Assembly (NCBI GenBank): GCA_018401995.1
Contig: JAGYJR010000002.1
Location: 62,001 to 126,000, forward strand
Origin: Flavobacterium sp.
Lineage (GTDB): Bacteria > Bacteroidota > Bacteroidia > Flavobacteriales > Flavobacteriaceae
Direction of reading: 5' to 3'
DNA: 64,000 nt
Position numbers and translations under genes: made by a program
Part shown: positions 29,004 through 37,263 of the stretch, piece by piece
How positions within the stretch are numbered: position 1 is the stretch's first letter
Layout: each line of letters starts with the position of its first letter
The notes under the pieces: model-generated
Database searches by the model: none
Told to the model about the DNA's origin: nothing
Seen by the model: the letters and a program-made list of their open reading frames with translations, nothing else

Positions 29004-29879
29004 ATGTTGTCGATTGATCCCAAAGATATTTCTCCAGTAAAATTACAAGGCTATTTGCAAAGTGCTGTAGCGCCAAGACCTATTGCCTTTGCTAGTACGT
29101 TAGACGAAAATGGAACACCTAATTTGTCGCCTTTTAGTTTTTTTAATGTCTTTAGTTCCAATCCACCCATTTTGATTTTTTCCCCAGCAAGAAGAGTTCG
29201 AAATAATACAGTAAAGCACACGTTGATTAATGCTGAAAACACAAAAGAAGTGGTGATTAACGTAGTAAATTACGATATTGTCCAACAAATGTCACTTTCT
29301 AGTACAGAATATCCTGACGGCGTGAATGAATTTGTAAAAGCAGGATTGACTATGTTGCCTTCTGATATTGTAAAACCGTTTCGAGTGGCGGAAAGTCCGG
29401 TGCAATTTGAGTGTAAAGTGTATGATGTCATTGCTTTAGGTGATCAAGGTGGCGCAGGGAACTTGGTGATTTGTGAAGTGGTGAAAATTCATATCAACGA
29501 AGCTGTTTTGGATAAAGATGGTGTAATTGACCAACATAAAATTGATTTGGTAGCAAGAATGGGAGCCAATTGGTATTCGCGTTCCAATGTTGGGATGTTT
29601 GAAGTAGAAAAACCGCTAACTACTTTGGGAGTTGGAGTAGATGCTATTCCAAATTTCGTAAAAGAAAGTCCTATTTTTAATGGAAACGATTTAGGGAAAT
29701 TAGGAAATGTTGAAGCGATACCAACTGAAGAAGAAATTGCTATCTTTGTACAATCAAATTTTACGGTAAAAGCGGTTTTAAGTGCTGACGATGAAGTGAA
29801 AAAGCAGCAATTGGCCAAAGATTTTTTAGATCAAAATGACACTATTAGCGCTTGGAAAGTGCTTTTAGCCAAACAATAA
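29004..29879 (+). CDS. Flavin reductase family protein
   Basis: APRPIAFASTLDENGTPNLSPFSFFNVFSSNPP flavin-binding motif. Confidence 0.92.
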   Translation: MLSIDPKDISPVKLQGYLQSAVAPRPIAFASTLDENGTPNLSPFSFFNVFSSNPPILIFSPARRVRNNTVKHTLINAENTKEVVINVVNYDIVQQMSLSSTEYPDGVNEFVKAGLTMLPSDIVKPFRVAESPVQFECKVYDVIALGDQGGAGNLVICEVVKIHINEAVLDKDGVIDQHKIDLVARMGANWYSRSNVGMFEVEKPLTTLGVGVDAIPNFVKESPIFNGNDLGKLGNVEAIPTEEEIAIFVQSNFTVKAVLSADDEVKKQQLAKDFLDQNDTISAWKVLLAKQ

Positions 29880-29891
29880 ATTTTTTAAGTT

Positions 29892-30269
29892 ATGGAAGTA
29901 ATAGGAAGAGTAAAGGTTATCAACCCAGTACAACAAGTGAGTGCTACTTTTAAGAAAAGAGAATTAGTAGTAACTACAGAAGAGCAATATCCGCAACACA
30001 TTATGATTGAGTTTACTCAAGATAAAACGGATTTATTAAACAATTATACGCCAGGAGAACAAGTAAAAGTTTCCATAAACTTACGAGGAAGAGAATGGGT
30101 GAATCCGCAAGGAGAAACTAAATATTTCAATTCTATTCAAGGTTGGCGTATCGAAAAAATGCAAGCAGAAGCTCCTGCGGCTCCACAAATGCCACCAATG
30201 CCAGCGGCAGAAGCTTTCGAGCCAGCAACTAATTTTAACGAAGAAGAACACGACGATTTACCTTTCTAA
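29892..30269 (+). CDS. DUF3127 domain-containing protein
   Basis: MEVIGRVKVINPVQQVSATFKKRELVVTTEEQYPQHIMIEF. Confidence 0.85.
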   Translation: MEVIGRVKVINPVQQVSATFKKRELVVTTEEQYPQHIMIEFTQDKTDLLNNYTPGEQVKVSINLRGREWVNPQGETKYFNSIQGWRIEKMQAEAPAAPQMPPMPAAEAFEPATNFNEEEHDDLPF

Positions 30270-30292
30270 TTTTAAGGTAAATTCCAATAATT

Positions 30293-30343
30293 AAATTCCA
30301 AATTCCAAAGTCTAAACTAGATATTCATTGGAATTTGGAATTT
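30293..30343. repeat. Perfect 16-bp inverted repeat, intergenic
   Basis: AAATTCCAAATTCCAA / TTGGAATTTGGAATTT. Confidence 0.85.
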
Positions 30344-30370
30344 TTATTTTAAAGTTTATTGACTTACTTT

Positions 30371-30408
30371 GTCATTCCGAGCTTGCGAGGAATCTCCTAC
30401 GAAGTAGG
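30371..30408. repeat. Intergenic palindromic repeat (GTCATTCCGAGC...GAGGAATCTCCTACGAAGTAGG)
   Basis: ATTCC/GGAAT and CCTAC/GTAGG palindromes. Confidence 0.6.
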
Positions 30409-30511
30409 CAAACGTTTGAGCGAAGTGAAAACAATTGTTATTGACATTTGACTTTGTTCTTGTACTTGATTTCTTCTATTTTCTAACTTCTATCCTCTAT
30501 TTTCTAAAAAA

Positions 30512-31147
30512 ATGTATTTCCTAACCAAAGAACTTTACTTTCCGCCAGTCGAAACCGCTTCTTATGAAGGAATTGTTGCTATTGGAGGAGATTTGTCGCC
30601 AGAGCGCTTGTTGTTGGCTTACAATAGCGGTATTTTTCCTTGGTTTGAAGAAGATGAACCCATTATGTGGTGGAGTCCGCCAGAAAGAATGGTTTTATTT
30701 TTTGAAGATTTGAAAATTTCGAAAAGTATGCGAAATATTTTGAATCGGAAACAGTTTACAGTTACATTTAATACGGCTTTTAGAGAAGTAATTACCAATT
30801 GTAAAAAGATTTCACGTAAAGACCAACCCGGTACTTGGATTACCGATGAAATGGTAGAAGCGTATTGCAAATTACATGAATTAGGGAAAGCTAAAAGTGT
30901 AGAAGTGTGGCAAAATGAGGAATTGGTTGGTGGTTTATATGGCGTGGATTTGGGTCACATTTTTTGTGGTGAAAGTATGTTTTCCAAAGTTCCCAATGCC
31001 AGCAAAGTTGCATTTATACATTTGGCAAAACATTTGGAACAAGAAAATTATCGCCTTTTGGATTGTCAAATTTATAACGACCATTTAGCGAGTTTAGGTT
31101 GTGTCGAAATTGATAGAGATGATTTTAAATTAGCCCTAAACGTTTAG
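30512..31147 (+). CDS. aat: Leucyl/phenylalanyl-tRNA--protein transferase
   Basis: FPPVETASYEGIVAIGGDLSPERLLLAYNSGIFPWFEEDEPIMWWSPPERMV. Confidence 0.97.
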   Translation: MYFLTKELYFPPVETASYEGIVAIGGDLSPERLLLAYNSGIFPWFEEDEPIMWWSPPERMVLFFEDLKISKSMRNILNRKQFTVTFNTAFREVITNCKKISRKDQPGTWITDEMVEAYCKLHELGKAKSVEVWQNEELVGGLYGVDLGHIFCGESMFSKVPNASKVAFIHLAKHLEQENYRLLDCQIYNDHLASLGCVEIDRDDFKLALNV

Positions 31148-32193
31148 TCATTATTGTTTAGTTTGTTGTATTTCATTTTTCTCTTTTCCCAACGGTCTTT
31201 GGCGTATTCACGCATATCAGAAATACTGTCTTTTTCGTCAATAATTTCTAGCCCTAATAATGTTTCTATAATGTCTTCCATTGTAATGATTCCGTCTACT
31301 CCGCCATATTCGTCTAATACTAATGCAATATGTTCTTTTTTACCTAAAAGGAAATTCCATAAATCAAACAATAATTTATTGTCGTGAACGGTTACTATTT
31401 CACGTTTCAAGTCTTTTAAAGTTAAATTTTCATGAGATTCTGCTAGTTTTTCAAACACATTTTCACGAAATATGTAACCCGTAATGTTTTCCTGATTTTT
31501 TTTATAAATAGGAATTCTGGAGAAATACAAGAAATCTTTGTTTTCTAAAAATTCTTCCAATGTCATGTCTTCATCAGCAGATACCATAACCACTCTTGGT
31601 GTCATTACTTCATTAACACGTAATATTTTTAGTTTGATAAGATTTTGGATGATTTTATTTTCATTTTCATCAAAAATGCCTTCTTTAGCTCCGATATTTG
31701 CCATGGCAGAAATCTCTTCTCTACTTACAGAATTGGCTTCTTTTTTTGAAAAAAAACGTGTTATCAATTCGGATATTACAACCGATGGATAAGTAATTAT
31801 CACCAGATAATGCATTAACTGTCCAGATGGTAACGCTAAGTTTCTCCAATAACTTGCTCCTATTGTTTTAGGAATAATTTCTGAAAAAATTAAAATGAAT
31901 ACTGTTAAAACAGCAGAAATAACTCCGAAATAGGCTTCGCCAAAAACTTTTACTGCTTGAGCTCCTACACCAGCTGCACCAATTGTATGTGCAACGGTAT
32001 TTAAGGTTAAAATAGCTGATAAAGGACGGTCTATATTTGCTTTTAGTTTTAAAAAAGTTTTTGCCGATTTTTCTCCGTTTTCATCTTTAATATTTAAATA
32101 AGATACTGGAGTTGAAAGCAAAACAGCTTCCAAAATTGAGCATATAAATGAGATAAATAGTGCAATAAATAAGTAAACTAATAATAATGTCAT
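31144..32193 (-). CDS. CNNM-domain / hemolysin-family protein with CBS domains
   Basis: DUF21-type TM core (SEIIPKTIGASYW), CBS (VMTPRVVMVSADE), DEYGGVDGIITMEDIIE. Confidence 0.93.
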   Translation of the reverse strand: MTLLLVYLFIALFISFICSILEAVLLSTPVSYLNIKDENGEKSAKTFLKLKANIDRPLSAILTLNTVAHTIGAAGVGAQAVKVFGEAYFGVISAVLTVFILIFSEIIPKTIGASYWRNLALPSGQLMHYLVIITYPSVVISELITRFFSKKEANSVSREEISAMANIGAKEGIFDENENKIIQNLIKLKILRVNEVMTPRVVMVSADEDMTLEEFLENKDFLYFSRIPIYKKNQENITGYIFRENVFEKLAESHENLTLKDLKREIVTVHDNKLLFDLWNFLLGKKEHIALVLDEYGGVDGIITMEDIIETLLGLEIIDEKDSISDMREYAKDRWEKRKMKYNKLNNND

Positions 32194-32199
32194 TTTTTT

Positions 32200-32769
32200 T
32201 TATTTTCTTGTCCAACAATTCATAACGTGGTCATTAACCATCCCTGTGGCTTGCATATGTGCGTAAATTACGGTGGAACCAACGAATTTAAATCCGCGTT
32301 TTTTTAAATCCTTACTTAATTTGTCTGAAATTACTGTTGTAGCAGGAACTTCAGCTAATGTTTGAGGTTGGTTGTCGATGGGTTTTCCATCAACAAATCC
32401 CCAAATGTATTTTGAAAAACTACCAAATTCTTCCTGCACTTTTATAAACGCTTGTGCATTAGAAACGGTTGCTTTTATTTTCAATCTATTTCTAATGATT
32501 CCTGAATTTTCTGCTAGTTCATCTAGTTTTCTTTGATTGTAATTAGCAATTTTTTCAACATTGAAATAATCAAAAGCTTTTCTGAAATTTTCTCTTTTTG
32601 CCAAAACAGTGTACCAACTCAATCCAGCCTGAAAGGTTTCTAAAATCAAAAATTCGAAGATGGTGGCGTCATCATAAACAGGTTTCCCCCATTCGTTATC
32701 GTGATAATTTCTATATAAATCATCTTTTTCGCACCACGAACATCTCATTTTATCGTTCATTTTGCTCAA
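32200..32769 (-). CDS. tag: DNA-3-methyladenine glycosylase I
   Basis: [49 protein letters not shown]. Confidence 0.96.
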   Translation of the reverse strand: MSKMNDKMRCSWCEKDDLYRNYHDNEWGKPVYDDATIFEFLILETFQAGLSWYTVLAKRENFRKAFDYFNVEKIANYNQRKLDELAENSGIIRNRLKIKATVSNAQAFIKVQEEFGSFSKYIWGFVDGKPIDNQPQTLAEVPATTVISDKLSKDLKKRGFKFVGSTVIYAHMQATGMVNDHVMNCWTRK

Positions 32770-32980
32770 ATTTTGGTAGAGTTTTTACGTATAATTCTTC
32801 TACTTTTTTTCTTGCCCAATCCGTTTTTCGTAGAAAAGTTAAGCTTGATTTTACTGATGGATTTTCAGTAAAACACTTAATTTTAATCAATTCACCAAGT
32901 GTATCAAATCCATAGAAAGCAACTAAACTTTCAACTATATGTTGAAGTGTTTTTCCATGAAGAGGATCATTGTTTTTCAT
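32750..32980 (-). CDS. VF530 family DNA-binding protein
   Basis: [36 protein letters not shown]...[16 protein letters not shown]; start at MKNNDPLHG. Confidence 0.88.
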   Translation of the reverse strand: MKNNDPLHGKTLQHIVESLVAFYGFDTLGELIKIKCFTENPSVKSSLTFLRKTDWARKKVEELYVKTLPKFEQNER

Positions 32981-32993
32981 GAAGCAAATGTAT

Positions 32994-33026
32994 AAAAAAA
33001 ACCTCAATACAAAAGATTGAGGTTTT
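32994..33026 (-). terminator. Terminator of the rplM-rpsI-rpsB-tsf cluster
   Basis: AACCTCAAT/ATTGAGGTT stem with T-tract on minus strand. Confidence 0.8.
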
Positions 33027-33049
33027 GGTATTTGTTTTTTTAGAATAAA

Positions 33050-33874
33050 TTATCCTAAAGCTACTCTTTTGAATCCTGTAACTGTTAAACCAGCATCAAC
33101 TGATTTTACATAACTTGCAACACTCATAGAACCATCTTTAATAAAGTCTTGGTTCACTAAAGTATTGTCTTTGTAGAAACGTTGGATTTTTCCTTTAGAG
33201 ATATTATCTAACATTGCTTCTGGTTTTCCTTCAGCTCTTAATTGATCTTTAGCAATTTCAATTTCTTTTTCAATGATTGCAGCATCAACACCAGCTTCGT
33301 TTAAAGCGATTGGGTTCATTGCAGCAGCTTGCATTGCCACGTTTCTTGCAGCTTCTTCACCACCAGCAACGTTAGCTGATAAAGCAACTAAAGTAGCGAT
33401 TTTGTTTCCAGCGTGGATGTAAGAACCTACGAATGCACCTTCTAATCTTTCGAAAGAACCGATTTCGATTTTCTCACCAATTACACCTGTTTGCTCGATT
33501 AATTTATCAGCAACAGTGATTCCGTTGAAATCAGAAGCTAATAATTCTTCTTTAGTAGCAAATTGTAATGCTTGGTTAGCTAAATCAGTAGCTAATTTTA
33601 CGAAACCTTCATTTTTACCTACGAAGTCAGTTTCACAATTTAATGTGATAACTACACCTGCAGTTTTATCTGTGTTAACAACAGCAATTGCAGCACCTTC
33701 TGTAGATTCTCTATCAGAACGGTTTGCAGCTACTTTTTGTCCTTTTTTACGTAAGTTTTCAATTGCTAAATCGAAATCACCTTCCGCTTCAACTAATGCT
33801 TTTTTGCAATCCATCATACCTGCTCCGGTGATGGTTCTTAATTTGTTTACGTCTGCAGCAGTAATATTTGCCAT
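33050..33874 (-). CDS. tsf: Elongation factor Ts
   Basis: LRTITGAGMMDCKKALVEAEGDFDLAIENLRKKG. Confidence 0.97.
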   Translation of the reverse strand: MANITAADVNKLRTITGAGMMDCKKALVEAEGDFDLAIENLRKKGQKVAANRSDRESTEGAAIAVVNTDKTAGVVITLNCETDFVGKNEGFVKLATDLANQALQFATKEELLASDFNGITVADKLIEQTGVIGEKIEIGSFERLEGAFVGSYIHAGNKIATLVALSANVAGGEEAARNVAMQAAAMNPIALNEAGVDAAIIEKEIEIAKDQLRAEGKPEAMLDNISKGKIQRFYKDNTLVNQDFIKDGSMSVASYVKSVDAGLTVTGFKRVALG

Positions 33875-34009
33875 AACTTTATTTTTTATTTTTTAAATGT
33901 AAAAATTCCAAACCTCAAAGACCAAATTCCAATTTTATTAAATGTTCAACTTTACGTTTCTATTTAGTTTTGGAATTTGGAATTTAAATTTTGGAATTAA
34001 TAATAGTAT

Positions 34010-34765
34010 TTATTCGTTTGATGCACTAGTTTCAGTAGTTGCTTCAGCAGCAGCTGGTTGCTCATCTTTGTCAGACTTTCTATCAGAAAGACCATCAATG
34101 ATTGCAGTTGAAACTAATGAAAGTACTTTATCGATTGATTTAGAAGCATCATCATTTGCTGGGATAACGAAATCAATTGGACGTGGATCCGAGTTCGTAT
34201 CAACCATTGCAAAAACTGGAATGTTTAATTTTTGAGCTTCTTTAATTGCGATGTGTTCAGCTTTAACATCTACTACAAATAATGCAGCAGGAAGTCTCGA
34301 CATATCAGCAATAGAACCTAAGTTTTTCTCTAATTTAGCACGTAAACGATCTACTTGTAAACGCTCTTTTTTAGATAAAGTCATAAAAGTTCCATCTTTC
34401 TTCATTCTATCGATAGAAGCCATTTTTTTAACAGCTTTACGAATAGTAACAAAGTTAGTTAACATACCACCAGGCCATCTTTCGGTGATGTAAGGCATGT
34501 TACATGCAGCTGCTTTTTCAGCAACGATGTCTTTAGCTTGTTTTTTGGTAGCTACGAATAAGATTTTTCTACCTGATGCTGCGATTTTCTTTAAAGCTTC
34601 GTTAGCCTCTTCGATTTTTGCAGCTGTTTTGTACAAATTGATGATATGGATACCATTACGCTCCATATAAATGTAAGGAGCCATGTTTGGATCCCACTTA
34701 CGCGTCATGTGTCCGAAGTGAACACCTGCGTCTAATAATTCTTTAACGTCTATTTTGTTTGCCAT
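34010..34765 (-). CDS. rpsB: 30S ribosomal protein S2
   Basis: LLDAGVHFGHMTRKWDPNMAPYIYMERNGIHIINL. Confidence 0.98.
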   Translation of the reverse strand: MANKIDVKELLDAGVHFGHMTRKWDPNMAPYIYMERNGIHIINLYKTAAKIEEANEALKKIAASGRKILFVATKKQAKDIVAEKAAACNMPYITERWPGGMLTNFVTIRKAVKKMASIDRMKKDGTFMTLSKKERLQVDRLRAKLEKNLGSIADMSRLPAALFVVDVKAEHIAIKEAQKLNIPVFAMVDTNSDPRPIDFVIPANDDASKSIDKVLSLVSTAIIDGLSDRKSDKDEQPAAAEATTETSASNE

Positions 34766-34790
34766 TTTGTAATAGTTTACGTTCCGTTGA

Positions 34791-34841
34791 TTAGCAATGA
34801 ATAAGTAGCGATTTCTCAGGTCTTATTCATTTAGATGCTAA
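34791..34841 (-). promoter_or_regulatory. Structured leader upstream of rpsB
   Basis: AATGAATAAG (34796-34805) / CTTATTCATT (34822-34831) 10-bp perfect stem, outer TTAGC/GCTAA pairing with 5-nt bulge. Confidence 0.6.
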
Positions 34842-34916
34842 ACTAATTTCCTTTTTATAAAAAGAAATAACGACAACTGTGTTTTTAAATTCAATAATAA
34901 ATGAACGAAAATTGGA

Positions 34917-35303
34917 TTAACGTTTAGAGAATTGGAATCTCTTACGTGCTTTTTTCTGACCAAATTTCTTACGTTCTACCATTCTAGGATCTCTTGTTAA
35001 CAATCCTTCTGGTTTTAAAATAGCTCTGTTTTCAGCATCTACTTCACACATTGCTCTAGCAATAGCCATACGTACAGCTTCTGCTTGACCAGTTGTTCCA
35101 CCACCATAAACATTTACTTTTACATCAAAGCTTGCTGCATTTTCAGTCATAGCTAAAGGCTGCATTACTTTGTACTGTAAAGTAGGTGTTGGGAAATACT
35201 TTGCAAATTCTCTTTTGTTTACTGTGATGTTACCTGTTCCTTCTGAAACATAAACACGAGCAACAGCACACTTTCTTCTACCGATTTTGTGAATAACTCC
35301 CAT
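34917..35303 (-). CDS. rpsI: 30S ribosomal protein S9
   Basis: IGRRKCAVARVYV...KKFGQKKARKRFQFSKR. Confidence 0.98.
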   Translation of the reverse strand: MGVIHKIGRRKCAVARVYVSEGTGNITVNKREFAKYFPTPTLQYKVMQPLAMTENAASFDVKVNVYGGGTTGQAEAVRMAIARAMCEVDAENRAILKPEGLLTRDPRMVERKKFGQKKARKRFQFSKR

Positions 35304-35758
35304 TACTTAAGATCGTTTAGGTTAACGGTTTTAGGTGTTTGAGCAGCATGTTTGTGCTCTGTACCTACATATACATTTAAATTTCGGAATAATTCAGCAC
35401 CTAATTTGTTTTTAGGTAACATTCCTTTTACTGCTTTTTCTACTAAAGCTGCAGGGTTCTTTTGTTGCAATACTTTAGCAGTTAAACTTCTTTGTCCTCC
35501 TGGGTAACCTGTGTGTCTGATGTACGTTTTGTCATCTAACTTGTTACCAGTAAGGTTGATTTTTTCTGCGTTAATAACGATTACGTTATCTCCACAGTCA
35601 ACATGCGGTGTATAACTTGTCTTGTATTTACCTCTTAATAGCATGGCTACTTTTGAAGCAAAACGACCTAAGTTATGACCTTCAGCATCTACCACGATCC
35701 ACTCTTTGTGAGCCGTCGCTTTGTTAGCTGATACTGTCTTGTAGCTTAAATTGTCCAC
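35303..35758 (-). CDS. rplM: 50S ribosomal protein L13
   Basis: WIVVDAEGHNLGRFASKVAMLLRGKYKTSYTPHVDCGD. Confidence 0.98.
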   Translation of the reverse strand: MDNLSYKTVSANKATAHKEWIVVDAEGHNLGRFASKVAMLLRGKYKTSYTPHVDCGDNVIVINAEKINLTGNKLDDKTYIRHTGYPGGQRSLTAKVLQQKNPAALVEKAVKGMLPKNKLGAELFRNLNVYVGTEHKHAAQTPKTVNLNDLK

Positions 35759-35804
35759 GTTTTTTTTATTTTAATTAAACATTCCATTCCCAATTAAGGG
35801 AGTG

Positions 35805-35834
35805 CAAAAGTACAATTAATTATTGATTATGCAA
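35805..35834 (-). promoter_or_regulatory. Bacteroidetes-type promoter of rplM operon (TTG-N19-TACTTTTG)
   Basis: Exact consensus on minus strand, ~47 bp upstream of rplM. Confidence 0.8.
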
Positions 35835-35878
35835 ATAGGTGTGCGAATATTTTAAAAATTGATTTGCAACCAATTGCG

Positions 35879-37183
35879 TTATTCTTTTTCAAATTTAAAT
35901 TTCATACCGCCTTGTTTCAGTATAAATTGGTTTTCTCCAAACTCCATTTCAATTCCTCCAGCAGCAAAAATAAAGGTGTCTTCATCTCTTTGTGTTAAAG
36001 GAAACGAACTTTGTCCAGTAGCTTGTGCCAATAATTCGCCATTTTTTTCTGAAACAGTAATTTTCAATGGAATATCTTTTGAAGCATACGTTCCTAAGTA
36101 TTTCTGAATGTCTTCAATTTTTATTTTTTCGAAACTTGGGAATGGAAACGGCATTTTGTAATACATACTCAAAACACCAATCATAATATCATTTCTTTCG
36201 TAGTTGTCGCCATTTACGATTAATGAAATCCCCATTTTTTCTGATGGATAATACCCTACAACAGCACGAAAGCTTTCAATTCCGCCTGTATGACCAAAGA
36301 ATTTACGCTCTCCAAAAGGAAATTGGACTAAAGCCTTCCCATAACCGTCTTTGATTTCTTTCATTTGGTCTAACGACGTTTTTTTAACCAATTTTCCTTC
36401 AAATAACGCATGCATAAATTGAGTTAAATCAGCAGTGGTTGCGGTCATGGCACCCGCTGAAAAAGCAATAGAATTTTCCCATTCTGGAATTAGCACCCAA
36501 TTTTCTCCATCAAAAAGATGTGAGTAGCTTTCATTGTTTTTTAAATTAATTTTATCGTAGCTGAAAAATGTATTTTGCAGATTCGCTTTTTTACAGATTC
36601 GAGTTTGGATATTTTCTGCGAATGATTTTTTGGTAATAGTTTCGATAATGTAACCCAATAAATTATAATTGGAATTGCTGTATTCGTATTTGGTTCCAGG
36701 TTCAAAAAGTGGTTCGTAAGCGGTGATTTTTTGAATCATTTCTTCTTTCAAATGCATTTTGTACATGTTTTGTTGGGTCACCGCATCACCATTGATGTAA
36801 TCTACAATTCCTGTACGATGGTGCAATAAATCATTGATAGAAATTTTATCTGCATTTGGAATTTTTGGGTAAAAACGAGATAATTTGGTATCCAAACGCA
36901 ACTTCTTTTCTTCAATTAATTGCATAATCATTACCGCAGTGAAGGTTTTGGTAATAGAACCAATTTTATATTTGGTGTCTTTATTAGCTTTGGTATTTTC
37001 TAAAACCGAAGTCAAGCCATACGCTTTTGAAAACACCAATTGATCTCCTTCTTGAATAGAAAGCGAACCCATGAATTTGTTGTTTTTTTCTAATAAAGTC
37101 AAATACGCATCGATTTTATCAAAACGTTCTTGAGCAAAAAGACTTGAAGAAAGAACAAGGAGTAAAAGAATTATTTTTTTCAT
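35879..37183 (-). CDS. Serine hydrolase (beta-lactamase family)
   Basis: Signal peptide; GSITKTFTAVMI (SxxK), YSNSNYNLLGYIIE, HTGG. Confidence 0.93.
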   Translation of the reverse strand: MKKIILLLLVLSSSLFAQERFDKIDAYLTLLEKNNKFMGSLSIQEGDQLVFSKAYGLTSVLENTKANKDTKYKIGSITKTFTAVMIMQLIEEKKLRLDTKLSRFYPKIPNADKISINDLLHHRTGIVDYINGDAVTQQNMYKMHLKEEMIQKITAYEPLFEPGTKYEYSNSNYNLLGYIIETITKKSFAENIQTRICKKANLQNTFFSYDKINLKNNESYSHLFDGENWVLIPEWENSIAFSAGAMTATTADLTQFMHALFEGKLVKKTSLDQMKEIKDGYGKALVQFPFGERKFFGHTGGIESFRAVVGYYPSEKMGISLIVNGDNYERNDIMIGVLSMYYKMPFPFPSFEKIKIEDIQKYLGTYASKDIPLKITVSEKNGELLAQATGQSSFPLTQRDEDTFIFAAGGIEMEFGENQFILKQGGMKFKFEKE

Positions 37184-37263
37184 ATTTAAAACTATTTAAA
37201 ATAAATTAAATTTCTATTAAACGATATAATACTGCCAACTGCTACTGCCCACTGAACACTTTC

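Noticed and set aside
33516-34493. Listed + strand ORFs antisense to tsf and rpsB
   Set aside because: Antisense to highly conserved translation genes; composition artefact.
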